Source: an uncultured Prevotella sp. (lineage in GTDB: Bacteria > Bacteroidota > Bacteroidia > Bacteroidales > Bacteroidaceae). From it: DNA of 64,000 nt. The position numbers were made by a program, and so were the translations under genes. Within the stretch, counting starts at the first letter, position 1. Each line of letters begins with the position of its first letter. The notes below the pieces were generated by a model. That model worked only from the letters and a program-made list of their open reading frames with translations, searched no databases and had not been told where the DNA came from. The DNA lies in NCBI GenBank assembly GCA_947170725.1, contig CAMVUM010000013.1, positions 1 to 64,000 of the forward strand. Reading direction: 5' to 3'. Positions 1 through 8,007 of the stretch are shown one piece after another.

Positions 1-846
1 ATCAAATGTACATCGCCAATCATATCCTCCCAAATGGTGTGAAAAAATTGAAGGATCAGGAGATGAATTAATTATATTTATAAAACTTCTTAAGTTTTCT
101 TCATAAGTAAAATTTGAATTATAAGCATCGCATAATCGTTCACCAGGTCTACCTTTATACACATTTTTTTGATATTTAACTCCACGTTTTATTATATTAT
201 CAAGAACAGCTTTTGCTTGTGATTCTACAGCCCTTTTAGAACTTGTTATTACAATTTTTCCACCGCCTTTTCTCAAACTTCTTAAGAAAGCAAGAGTTTT
301 TGAATCTATTTTATCTGAATTTATAATAACTCTGTCTGAATTATTATCGCTTCCATTATTCTCATTATTTCCAGAGTTCCAGATTGTATTTCCACCGGAA
401 TTTCCACCATTGCCAATAATTGTCGGCCCGTTACCATTACTTCCGTTACCACTTCCTCCACCTTGACCTACTACTGTAAAATTACGGCAATCATGCTCCA
501 TGTATTCCTCTTTGGTAAGCAACTCTTGACACCAAACACAACGCGTCTTATCAAAAAGATTTGGATGCATTGTCTCCATATGATATTCATAACGGTTTGT
601 ACTAACTTTTTCATTGCAATACTCACACGTCACCATACATTCATGATTCGCATAATCATCTGCATCATAATACTCACCGCATTGATCACACTTCTCTTTT
701 TCTTTGCCATTAACTTCCAAGTCAGGAAGCAACCATGAGCCATTCTCAAATGTCATATTCTGAGCGGAAACAGACGAATAGTCATCTGAATATATTATCG
801 GCAACAAATGTATTAAAAGAACTGCTAATAACAAATTCTTTTTCAT
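1..846 (-). CDS. Exported zinc-finger protein with possible M15-like peptidase domain (partial)
   Basis: This reading frame stays open from its ATG (844-846) to the left window edge, so 282 residues are visible and the C-terminus is missing. It begins with a signal peptide (MKKNLLLAVLLIHLLP). Residues about 53-120 hold three small zinc-finger-like modules: C-x2-C-x11-H-x-C, then C-x2-C-x11-H-x4-H, then C-x2-C-x11-H-x-C. A Gly/Asn-rich linker (about 125-170) follows. The last 110 residues (KIVITSSKRAVESQAK, GERLCDAYN, FSHHLGGYDWRCTFD) loosely resemble the D-Ala-D-Ala carboxypeptidase-like (M15) fold, where a Ser-His-His stretch precedes an Asp. That assignment is an inference. The start has a strong GGAGG upstream and overlaps the stop of the Sel1 gene as ATGA (843-846), so the two are probably translationally coupled. 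The low GC matches its neighbours to 3.2 kb. Confidence 0.75.
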   Translation of the reverse strand, partial: MKKNLLLAVLLIHLLPIIYSDDYSSVSAQNMTFENGSWLLPDLEVNGKEKEKCDQCGEYYDADDYANHECMVTCEYCNEKVSTNRYEYHMETMHPNLFDKTRCVWCQELLTKEEYMEHDCRNFTVVGQGGGSGNGSNGNGPTIIGNGGNSGGNTIWNSGNNENNGSDNNSDRVIINSDKIDSKTLAFLRSLRKGGGKIVITSSKRAVESQAKAVLDNIIKRGVKYQKNVYKGRPGERLCDAYNSNFTYEENLRSFINIINSSPDPSIFSHHLGGYDWRCTFD

Positions 847-2291
847 AGTACGCCTCCTTTTTTAACAATTATTGTGCGTAATATCTGCTTACCGGCTTTT
901 ATATTCAAAACATAAGTACCATCTTTTATCTGTGGCGCAATCATTACATTATGTTTTCCACTATCTATAATTCCTATGTTTTCAATAAATACCATTTTTC
1001 CAGCTTGATCGAAAATACGAATTTGTGCATCACATTGTTCCTGTAGCTCAAATGAGGCACAAAACTCATTACTAAATGGGTTAGGCATAGCTGTAATCCG
1101 AGTAAATCTTTCATCTTTATTAAAACTAATATCTATATCAGAAACTCTAGACAATTCGATATACATTGGACGTTCCGGTTCTTTTAATTTGAGCGAATAG
1201 AGATTTAGACGACCACAGATTTTATCTTTCCATATATCCAATATGGCATTGTCCATCCGATAGGTTATCTTCTTCCCAATATTATAGCGTTCGTTAAGAC
1301 TGACATTTCCCTTCGAGAATACGAGATGCCCAGCATTTGTAATATCAGCTTTAAATTCAATAGTATCATTTGCCATGATTAGTGTTCCTGAAGCTGTACC
1401 CTTTTCATCACGATATATGTTTATTTTTAATGGCTTTTCTGCAAGTACATATTTGCCACTCCAATCATACATAACTAAAAATCCCCGATATTGTCCAAAT
1501 ATAAAACTTGTGTCATTCACTTCTATTGATATATTTGGCATCTGCGTTGGTAAACCTGTAGAAATATTATTTAACACAGATATTTCATCTAAATAATTCT
1601 CTGGTTGTGTTCTTTGAAGTTCTTCCATGGCTGGACCGAAACTGAGCATCGCAGCACGATTTAGATAATAACTAGCTTTTGCAGTATCTTGCAAAACTCC
1701 ATATCCGTTACGATAACATAGTCCAAGCATATAGAGAGACGGAGTATGCTCACTCTCATTAGCAGCATCATTGAACAAAGTAACCGCCTCATTATAGTTC
1801 TGGCATATACCAAGTCCTTTATATAACATAAATCCAGCATCATATTTGCAAATAACAGAACCTGCTTCTACTCCATTTACAAACGCGTTATATGCCTTAA
1901 CAAAGTCCTGTTTTACACCGTAACATCCGTCCTTATACATCATACCAAGATTATGATAAGCTTCACTATATCCATGCTCTCCTGCTTTTTCAAACCAATA
2001 TATAGCTTGTATTGTGTCTTGTTTGACTCCTACACCTGCCATATATGCCAATCCGAGAGTATTCATTGCGTATGCACATGTATCAATCTCCGCTGCTTTC
2101 TGTAACAGACTTATAGCCCACTCTTTTGAGCAATCCTTATCTATGCTTTTCAACACTCTTACAGCATGCTTAATATCATCCTTGCTTCCTTTATCATAAG
2201 CAAGTACGTTTATACTACTCCAAATGAACATAAAAACAAGACATTGAATACACAATCCGTGTACTCTCATAAAAATCAAAAAACTTTTCAT
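843..2291 (-). CDS. Sel1-repeat protein with C-terminal type IX secretion sorting domain
   Basis: 482 residues. An N-terminal hydrophobic signal segment (about 14-30) is followed by Sel1/TPR-like repeats at about 70-230. These show the typical spaced pattern LGLAYMAGVGVKQD, LGMMYKDGCYGVKQD and LGLCYRNGYGVLQD, which fold into helical hairpins for protein-protein contact. A middle part (about 240-390) is not recognised. The end (about 400-482) has the hallmarks of a type A T9SS sorting domain: PNPFSNEF, an IFDQAGKMV strand, DGTYVLNIK and a final basic strand (IIVKKG). The protein is therefore likely exported by T9SS to the surface or medium. It sits between the interrupted gene upstream and the zinc-finger gene downstream on the same strand, so an operon is likely. 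No close TAnnTTTG box was found before it. Confidence 0.8.
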   Translation of the reverse strand: MKSFLIFMRVHGLCIQCLVFMFIWSSINVLAYDKGSKDDIKHAVRVLKSIDKDCSKEWAISLLQKAAEIDTCAYAMNTLGLAYMAGVGVKQDTIQAIYWFEKAGEHGYSEAYHNLGMMYKDGCYGVKQDFVKAYNAFVNGVEAGSVICKYDAGFMLYKGLGICQNYNEAVTLFNDAANESEHTPSLYMLGLCYRNGYGVLQDTAKASYYLNRAAMLSFGPAMEELQRTQPENYLDEISVLNNISTGLPTQMPNISIEVNDTSFIFGQYRGFLVMYDWSGKYVLAEKPLKINIYRDEKGTASGTLIMANDTIEFKADITNAGHLVFSKGNVSLNERYNIGKKITYRMDNAILDIWKDKICGRLNLYSLKLKEPERPMYIELSRVSDIDISFNKDERFTRITAMPNPFSNEFCASFELQEQCDAQIRIFDQAGKMVFIENIGIIDSGKHNVMIAPQIKDGTYVLNIKAGKQILRTIIVKKGGVL

Positions 2292-2321
2292 ACTTTTTTA
2301 TATTTAATTCTATTTTCAATA

Positions 2322-2651
2322 TCACCAAACAAATTCTTTGCTGACAGTCCCTTTCTCCTTTTCTTTCTCTACTAATCTCTTTTTTTTATCAATAGCATCC
2401 AACATCAGAATTATTTTAGGCATTTGTTTGTTCAACTCCGCAAGATGTTTCTTTTTTGAAGTCCCATAATAACGATACAAATCCATTATTTTCTGTCGTT
2501 CATAAAAATACGAAATAGCCAGATTCATCTCTTTAACACTATCCAACTGTTCTGATAATCCCGCTGCACAAATACGCTTCCATGCCAGATCTGCCTCTGC
2601 TGTAATTTTAAAAGAATTCTTATTGCGAAAGAAAATGTAAAGTTGTTTTTT
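2322..2651 (-). pseudogene. In-frame 3' continuation of the 2652-3185 gene after a TAA stop
   Basis: Directly after the TAA that ends the upstream gene (2652-2654), the same frame stays open for 109 codons to a TGA at 2322. The residues look coding (ITAEADLAWKRIC, LAISYFYERQKIM, MPKIILMLDAIDKKK). The internal start codon would be TTG at 2546, giving only 74 residues. The simplest reading is one former protein of about 287 residues cut by a nonsense change. The alternatives are a separate TTG-started peptide, slippage on the eight-A run beside the stop, or a sequencing error. The family is not recognised. Confidence 0.5.
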
Positions 2652-3185
2652 TTATAATGTTTTCTTTAGCACTTCCATTTCTTCGTTCCAGACATTCAAC
2701 GTTCTATTTTTTCTTATTCGATGTGTCATATCAAGTGCTTTCGCCATTAAATATTCATATTGTGCAGTATCAAGTTTTAAATACTTCTTGCTGTGAAGAG
2801 CAAAACTAATATTATCTCCAGATATTTTGTTTTCTAATTCCGGTATCAATATCCGGTCAATAGAGTCTTGATAATGCTCATCTATTTTGATTTTGCTCCT
2901 TACACGCTGTTGGAGTGAATCAGGAATAAGGTATTCCAAACAAACTTTATGAAATTCTCTATTGCTTATATATTGCCTTATCAGTGACTGTTTCTCTGTA
3001 GGAATATAATAACACTCATTTAATCGAGCAAACTCTTCATCCGTCCTGTACTCCGTACGATTGAGTATTTCATCAGAACATAAATCAAAAATGTTCTTTT
3101 CTGCCTTCGTACATCTGTAATACTGTGCAAATGCCATTGAATACATCAAGGCAAGCATAATACTCATAAGAATTCTTTTTATCAT
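2652..3185 (-). CDS. Secreted hypothetical protein, probably truncated by an in-frame stop
   Basis: 177 residues with a clear signal peptide (MIKRILMSIMLALMYSMAFA, cleavage likely before QYY). The mature part is charged and mostly helical in character (YRTDEEFARLNECYY, DSLQQRVRSKIKIDEHY), with no motif I recognise. It ends LKKTL then TAA, and the frame continues for 109 further coding-like codons, so this may be the N-terminal part of a broken gene. It lies 46 bases after the truncated transglutaminase-family gene and about 360 bases before the Sel1 gene, all on the minus strand. AT-rich codon use matches the block at 1-3200 and differs from the rest of the window. Confidence 0.65.
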   Translation of the reverse strand: MIKRILMSIMLALMYSMAFAQYYRCTKAEKNIFDLCSDEILNRTEYRTDEEFARLNECYYIPTEKQSLIRQYISNREFHKVCLEYLIPDSLQQRVRSKIKIDEHYQDSIDRILIPELENKISGDNISFALHSKKYLKLDTAQYEYLMAKALDMTHRIRKNRTLNVWNEEMEVLKKTL

Positions 3186-3231
3186 CTCGTTTTGGTTTTA
3201 ATTGTTTTTATAATAGTTCTTATCGCAATGC

Positions 3232-4392
3232 CTAATACCAAATTTGCCGGCCATCTATATATTCAAATATACGTTCTTCCTTTCCTCCTGTCTTATCCTT
3301 CAGAAGCAGCAGTGCTCCATTTGGAACGTTGTCAAACTCCAAACTTTCAGCTTTTGAATAAATACGTCCTAAAATGCGCCATTCTGTATCAAAACAATAC
3401 AATTCGTATAAATGGCTTCTTTCCACGAAATTAAGATCTGTTGACGGACTGAACACTACTTTTGTGACGGTCGTTTCGTTTCCGTCTCCAAGGTCCAGCC
3501 CTACTGTATAACCGACTTCAAGTCCTCTGCATGACGTTGCAGAATTTCCATCGAACACATTCTTTAAATTCGTCGAATCAACACCTATGGACATGTTTCG
3601 CCCTTTTAAGATATGTGAGTTTCCCGCCATGTCTGTTGTGTAGAATTGGAGTTCTGCGAGCGAAGAGCGGTTATTCAGAGGAGCATGATATCGGAGGAAA
3701 CGATATTTTTTCATGGACGAGACATTAAGTGTTGTCATGCCATACGGCATTGTCGTTATCATAGCAATCGTATCAGCATCATGAAAGTCTTCCGTCATAG
3801 CTGCTTCAAACGTTCCACCACGCATATATCCCCAAGTGTCGGTAATATATGAGCACAATGGATATTTGCGGTTGATGCAGACAAGTCTCTTGTCCGTTTC
3901 CGACGGTACAAACATTTTCTCTATACCTTTTTCTCCTGTAAGAAAAGGGTACGACAGATATCTTTTTCTTCCATTATTTACCGATACAGGAACACATACT
4001 GCTCTTTTGCCGACTCCCCGGAACACGACCTTGCCATTCTTAGGTTTGGATTTGGCCACCGGCGCCCAATCGGAGCCTGAAAGATAGGAGCACAGATATA
4101 CAGCATTACTGTCATTGTCAACATCCAGTTCTATATCCGTCGTCAATCCATATTCTATTGAAACATCCTGTATAAACGGGCTCGACAGTATAGCAGGGTC
4201 ACCTCTTTCCACTTCATTGCAATGGTCATAACAGATACGATAGACCTTTACCGGCGTCTTTTCTGTCTTCACGCTATACGGGCATCCGTCTTCTTGTCTA
4301 ATCTTATATCGCAGCAAAAACTGTGAAGCGTCTATCGGATTCAAAAGTTTAGCTACCTCGTCTTTTTCATAGACGGTATATTTTTTAAACAC
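3232..4392 (-). CDS. C-terminal part of a Bacteroidales transglutaminase-family surface protein (5'-truncated)
   Basis: 386 residues from a GTG at 4392; the frame is open for about 24 codons further upstream with no better start. There is no signal peptide. The pattern FIQDVSIEYG, LCSYLSGSDWAPVAKSK, YLSYPFLTGEKGIEKM and RKYPLCSY matches the region that follows the catalytic domain in Bacteroides transglutaminase-like proteins. The last 150 residues (RYHAPLNNRSSLAELQFY, NVFDGNSATSC) look like an F5/8 type C-like sandwich. The Cys-His-Asp transglutaminase domain expected before this is absent, and immediately upstream lies a short CGTCTTTGCG repeat. I infer a 5'-deleted remnant, although the rest of the frame is intact. 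The family match is from memory of the pattern, not a search. Confidence 0.55.
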   Translation of the reverse strand: MFKKYTVYEKDEVAKLLNPIDASQFLLRYKIRQEDGCPYSVKTEKTPVKVYRICYDHCNEVERGDPAILSSPFIQDVSIEYGLTTDIELDVDNDSNAVYLCSYLSGSDWAPVAKSKPKNGKVVFRGVGKRAVCVPVSVNNGRKRYLSYPFLTGEKGIEKMFVPSETDKRLVCINRKYPLCSYITDTWGYMRGGTFEAAMTEDFHDADTIAMITTMPYGMTTLNVSSMKKYRFLRYHAPLNNRSSLAELQFYTTDMAGNSHILKGRNMSIGVDSTNLKNVFDGNSATSCRGLEVGYTVGLDLGDGNETTVTKVVFSPSTDLNFVERSHLYELYCFDTEWRILGRIYSKAESLEFDNVPNGALLLLKDKTGGKEERIFEYIDGRQIWY

Positions 4393-4430
4393 AAAGGCGC
4401 CTATTAAAAAACGATCTAACTTTGCATCTT

Positions 4431-4462
4431 CGTCTTTGCGTTGAAATAAGCGTCTTTGCGTT
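4431..4462. repeat. Short direct repeat (CGTCTTTGCGTT, two copies, 20-base period)
   Basis: CGTCTTTGCGTT occurs at 4431-4442 and 4451-4462. It lies exactly where the truncated transglutaminase-family frame loses its upstream part. A related simple sequence (CAAAGACGCAAAAGCGCAAAG) lies at 54479-54499. A TAACTTTG box at 4417-4424 on the plus strand could serve the SIMPL gene, with a leader of about 200 bases. Otherwise I see nothing in 4393-4631. Confidence 0.5.
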
Positions 4463-4631
4463 TAAGGCCGGCAACGGTGCAATTCCTAATTCATAATGCT
4501 TTCAGTTAATTATCTGTAAATAGCTTGGCTACATGCCTCCCACAATGAAAACATTTCGTACTTTTACGGAAGCAAACGTGACGGCATATCCCCGTTACAT
4601 TAGTATACAACTATATTAATATACAACGCTT

Positions 4632-5330
4632 ATGAACAGAATCAAGGAATCGGCTATCATAGCCATCAGTATCGTTATCCTCGGCTTTTGCCTGAAGGCC
4701 GGTATCGACAATTTTGTCAATAAGGACAGGAAAGTCACCGTCAAGGGACTTTCGGAAAAGGAAGTGGAGGCCGACAAGGTGACTTGGTCCCTCCAGACAA
4801 AGGAACTTGGTGACGACTTGCAGAAGCTCTACCGCAGCATCAACGTTACTACGGAGAAGGTGAAGACGTTCCTCAAACAGAACGGCGTAAAGGAAGAGGA
4901 AATCAGTGTCGGGGCGCCCGTTGTCCGCGACCTCAACGCCGAGATGTACAACAATAATATGAACCGCTACCGCTACAACATAACGTCGACCATAACCGTC
5001 ACCTCGCGCAACGTCAAGCTCGTGCGCGGGATAATCGCCCGTCAGGGAGAACTGCTCAATCAGGGCGTCGCCGTGGTTGGTGACGGCTACAGCAACAACG
5101 TCGACTACGAATACGTATCGTTCCAAAGCATGAAGCCGGAGATGATGCGCGAGGCCATCAAGAACGCCGAGAAGACGGCTGAGCAGTTTGCCGAGAGCAG
5201 CAACAGCAAGATAAGCAAGATTCTCACGGCCGACCAAGGCCAGTTCTCCATCTCCGACCGCGACGCCAACACGCCGCACATAAAGAAGGTCCGTGTGGTG
5301 ACAACAGTGACATATTCGCTCCGCGACTGA
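4632..5330 (+). CDS. SIMPL (DUF541) domain protein
   Basis: 232 residues. One N-terminal membrane segment (about 8-25, AIIAISIVILGFCLKAG) anchors the protein, with the rest in the periplasm. The remainder is a SIMPL/DUF541 domain: it opens with the typical RKVTVKGLSEKEVEADK strand, contains the paired YNITSTITVTSRNV segment, and ends in the conserved helix AIKNAEKTAEQFAE followed by HIKKVRVVTTVTYSL. The family (BP26, YggE) forms oligomeric envelope proteins linked to oxidative or envelope stress, but its biochemical role is unclear. The gene stands alone 45 bases before the lipoprotein gene, which may be co-transcribed. GC content jumps here compared with the block to the left. Confidence 0.9.
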   Translation: MNRIKESAIIAISIVILGFCLKAGIDNFVNKDRKVTVKGLSEKEVEADKVTWSLQTKELGDDLQKLYRSINVTTEKVKTFLKQNGVKEEEISVGAPVVRDLNAEMYNNNMNRYRYNITSTITVTSRNVKLVRGIIARQGELLNQGVAVVGDGYSNNVDYEYVSFQSMKPEMMREAIKNAEKTAEQFAESSNSKISKILTADQGQFSISDRDANTPHIKKVRVVTTVTYSLRD

Positions 5331-5374
5331 ACGTAGTTTTTTTCACGATACATGTATAAAAACAGATAACGTCA

Positions 5375-6265
5375 ATGAATAAGAATGTGAAAAGATTTTT
5401 TTTCAGCCTCCTCATGATCTTGCCACTCGTGCTGATTTCATGTGGTGACGACGACTATTATCCGCAGCACCCGGGATGGGTGGACAATGGCGGCAGCCAT
5501 TTCAGCGGACCGCTCAACCAGTATGAAAAAGCGCTCGTCGGCAACTATATCTCGGACGACAAGCCGGAGAGTCCGTTCTATCTCATACTGAACTCCGACC
5601 GCACGGGCTACTGCAAATCCGTTGTCAACGGCAAGGTGGAACTGGAAGACGGCTTCCGCTGGGAGGCGACGGCAAACACGTTGACAGTCTTATACGACAG
5701 TGACAAGAGCGTAGCCGAAATGGCCTACAGCTTCGGCGACGGCCATCTGGTTGTTGACGGAATACCGCTCGTCATCAACGAGGGCAACACCGGCGGAGGC
5801 GACGACAAGCCGCAGACACCGCTCATCGGTATGTGGCAGGGCACTATCAACGGCTACTACAGCGAAGTATGGGGACTGGAGGGTGACAACTATATGACAG
5901 TCTGCGAGTTCATGTCCGATGGCAATGGTCGCCAGCTTGACTATGACCGCTTCAGTCCGCGAACGGATTTCGCCTATACGCCGTTCACATGGATGCAGAC
6001 GCAGGACGCCGTGACAATAGCCTACGCCCCGGACAGCCATCTTTCATCCGTACGGATTTCCGACTTCGCCCTGACCGACGTCGAGTTCTCCGGCCGCATG
6101 GCATACGGCGACAAGACATTCACATTCGCCATGGGACGTATAATGTCCTTCGACTGGTCGCCATACACCGGTCCGCATAACGTCCCACCCGCCGGCCACG
6201 GACTGGCTGCAAAACGCAAGACAGCTTCGCCGATTGTGCGTCAGGGCATCTTTGCCGGCCGCTGA
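5375..6265 (+). CDS. Lipoprotein with two lipocalin-like modules
   Basis: 296 residues. A type II signal peptide ends in LVLISCGDDDYY: the lipobox Cys is at about residue 23, and the acidic run after it is typical of surface-exported Bacteroidales lipoproteins. Two similar beta-rich modules follow. The first is at about 50-135 (LVGNYISDDK, FYLILNSDRTGYC) and the second at about 150-270 (LIGMWQGTING, EFMSDGNG). Both show the G-x-W/Y strand start of lipocalin-like families often found in Bacteroides. A Gly-rich GNTGGGDDK linker joins them. No enzymatic motif is visible, so a ligand-binding role is inference. It is 45 bases after the SIMPL gene on the same strand. Confidence 0.75.
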   Translation: MNKNVKRFFFSLLMILPLVLISCGDDDYYPQHPGWVDNGGSHFSGPLNQYEKALVGNYISDDKPESPFYLILNSDRTGYCKSVVNGKVELEDGFRWEATANTLTVLYDSDKSVAEMAYSFGDGHLVVDGIPLVINEGNTGGGDDKPQTPLIGMWQGTINGYYSEVWGLEGDNYMTVCEFMSDGNGRQLDYDRFSPRTDFAYTPFTWMQTQDAVTIAYAPDSHLSSVRISDFALTDVEFSGRMAYGDKTFTFAMGRIMSFDWSPYTGPHNVPPAGHGLAAKRKTASPIVRQGIFAGR

Positions 6266-6354
6266 AAAACGTCGAAAATGACTGGCGGAAGTTAAAACGA
6301 CCGGTGGAATTGCTCTTTTTGTCGGAATAATTTGTCTGTTCTGCTGAAAATCAG

Positions 6355-6362
6355 TACTTTTG
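6355..6362 (+). promoter_or_regulatory. Bacteroidetes -7 box for fabI
   Basis: TACTTTTG fits TAnnTTTG, with a TTTG about 20 bases upstream as a -33 element. The predicted transcript start is near 6368, giving a leader of about 15-30 bases. Confidence 0.6.
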
Positions 6363-6399
6363 CCGGTCGAAAATAAATCAAATGTATATCAGAACAAGT

Positions 6400-7257
6400 A
6401 TGAGTTACAATTTATTGAAAGGTAAGCGTGGAATCATTTTCGGCGCGCTCAACGAAGAATCTATAGCATGGAAGGTGGCCGTGAAAGCCGTAGAGGAAGG
6501 CGCCACCATCACACTTAGCAATACACCGATGGCCCTGCGTATGGGCGAGTTGGACGGTTTGAGCAAGCAGCTCAATGCTCCGGTAATTCCGGCCGATGCC
6601 ACCAGTGTTGAAGACCTCAACAAAGTATTTGAAGAGTCGGTTCGCCTGCTGGGCGGTAAGATTGACTTCGTGCTCCACTCAATCGGCATGAGTCCCAACG
6701 TCCGAAAGCACCGCACGTATGACGATCTCGACTACAACTATCTTCAGAAGACTCTGGACATCTCCGCAATCTCGTTCCACAAGATGCTTCAGGTGGCCAA
6801 GAAACAGGATGCCATCGCCGAATACGGTTCGGTAGTTGCTCTGACATACGTCGCCTCACAGCGTACATTCTTCGGTTATAACGACATGGCCGACGCCAAG
6901 AGCATGCTGGAGAGCATCGCGCGCAGTTTCGGCTACATCTACGGCCGCGAGAAGAACGTGCGTGTGAACACCATATCCCAGTCGCCGACGGCCACAACGG
7001 CCGGCAAGGGCATCAAGGACATGGACAACATGATGGACTTCGCCAGCAAGATGTCGCCTCTGGGCAACGCTACGGCAGAGGAGTGCGCCAACTATTGCGT
7101 CATGATGTTCTCCGACTTCACACGCAAGGTTACCATGCAGAACCTCTTCCACGACGGCGGTTTCTCGTCAATGGGTATGAGTCTGAGAGCCATGAACCAG
7201 TATGCCAAGGACCTCGCTCCCTACGAGGACGAGAACGGCAATGTGATATACGGATAA
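6400..7257 (+). CDS. fabI: Enoyl-[acyl-carrier-protein] reductase (FabI type)
   Basis: 285 residues from ATG at 6400 (MSYNLLKGKRGIIFGALN), the start usual for the family; an in-frame ATG at 6382 would add six residues. FabI reduces trans-2-enoyl-ACP with NAD(P)H in the last step of each fatty-acid elongation cycle in the cytoplasm. It shows the atypical SDR nucleotide loop (GALNEESIAWKVA), HSIGMSP, and the FabI catalytic pattern of Tyr then Tyr-x6-Lys (YVASQRTFFGYNDMADAK). The length fits the family. The gene is monocistronic with its own TACTTTTG promoter and ends before a strong hairpin shared with the convergent PAP2 operon. Confidence 0.95.
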   Translation: MSYNLLKGKRGIIFGALNEESIAWKVAVKAVEEGATITLSNTPMALRMGELDGLSKQLNAPVIPADATSVEDLNKVFEESVRLLGGKIDFVLHSIGMSPNVRKHRTYDDLDYNYLQKTLDISAISFHKMLQVAKKQDAIAEYGSVVALTYVASQRTFFGYNDMADAKSMLESIARSFGYIYGREKNVRVNTISQSPTATTAGKGIKDMDNMMDFASKMSPLGNATAEECANYCVMMFSDFTRKVTMQNLFHDGGFSSMGMSLRAMNQYAKDLAPYEDENGNVIYG

Positions 7258-7335
7258 ATATCCACCCTACCCTCCCGAAGGGAGTGAGCTTGAAATGTCC
7301 TTAAAGCCATTTTGGGCATATTTTAAGAAAATGGG

Positions 7336-7377
7336 AACCACCCCAACCCTCCATTCCGGATGGTTGGGGTGGTTTTT
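7336..7377. terminator. Bidirectional hairpin terminator between fabI and the PAP2 gene
   Basis: A 13-bp perfect stem (7336-7348 with 7362-7374; AACCACCCCAACC) has a 13-base loop and a short T run on the plus side. It sits between two convergent genes, so it can end both transcripts. Confidence 0.8.
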
Positions 7378-7411
7378 AGGTTTTGTTTGGTTAGTTCGGA
7401 TTTCAATTTTT

Positions 7412-8002
7412 TTATTTTATCGTTATCGCCACATCCACCCCATTTCCCGTCACACTCATGCTGATGTCGCTTCCCGGGAACAGTTTGGTCAGGAAACGGT
7501 CCACCAGAAAATAGCTCAGTTCGGTTGACAGAATACCGATTCCCGCTCCGGCAGCCACGTCATGCCAGTGGTGACGGTCACGTCTGACGCGGTCAACGGC
7601 CGTCAGTGTGGCCACGGCATAGCCCCCGACACTGAGCCAAGGCGACACATGGCCGAACTCGTGGTGCAGCACGGTAGCACCGGAGAAGGCCACGGCAGAA
7701 TGGCCGGAAGGAAAGGAACGACGGTCGGAACGGTCAGGGCGCCACTCGTTGATGCTGCATTTCAGGGCGTATGTAACACCGGCGCTGACCGCGAGGGACG
7801 TGACGGCGTTTGCCGTGAGCTGCGGCCAGGTGTGACTGTTGTCCACACCGCAGGCTTTCAGAGTAAAGACAGCGGCGTAGGGGGTATATTGAAGAATGTT
7901 GTCGGGACCGTTGCCGTGGTGCTCTTGCGCCCGGCCGGCAGCCGCAAAGGTGCATATCAGTATTGCGATAAGAACAATATTTCTCATTTCTTTAATAATC
8001 AT
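7412..8002 (-). CDS. PAP2-family membrane phosphatase
   Basis: 196 residues. An N-terminal signal or membrane segment (about 5-24) is followed by the three phosphatase motifs of the PAP2/haloperoxidase superfamily: K-x-SINEWRP (about 85-92), PSGHS (about 100-104) and R-x5-H-x3-D (VRRDRHHWHDVAAG). The His residues of motifs 2 and 3 are present. The family removes phosphate from lipid phosphates such as undecaprenyl pyrophosphate or phosphatidate on the periplasmic side; the substrate cannot be told here. It starts 5 bases after the SprT-like gene and is the last gene of the eight-gene minus-strand operon. Confidence 0.88.
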   Translation of the reverse strand: MIIKEMRNIVLIAILICTFAAAGRAQEHHGNGPDNILQYTPYAAVFTLKACGVDNSHTWPQLTANAVTSLAVSAGVTYALKCSINEWRPDRSDRRSFPSGHSAVAFSGATVLHHEFGHVSPWLSVGGYAVATLTAVDRVRRDRHHWHDVAAGAGIGILSTELSYFLVDRFLTKLFPGSDISMSVTGNGVDVAITIK

Positions 8003-8007
8003 TTGGT

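Noticed and set aside
7295..7528. Small frame between fabI and the PAP2 gene
   Set aside because: It spans the terminator hairpin and the end of the convergent PAP2 gene.
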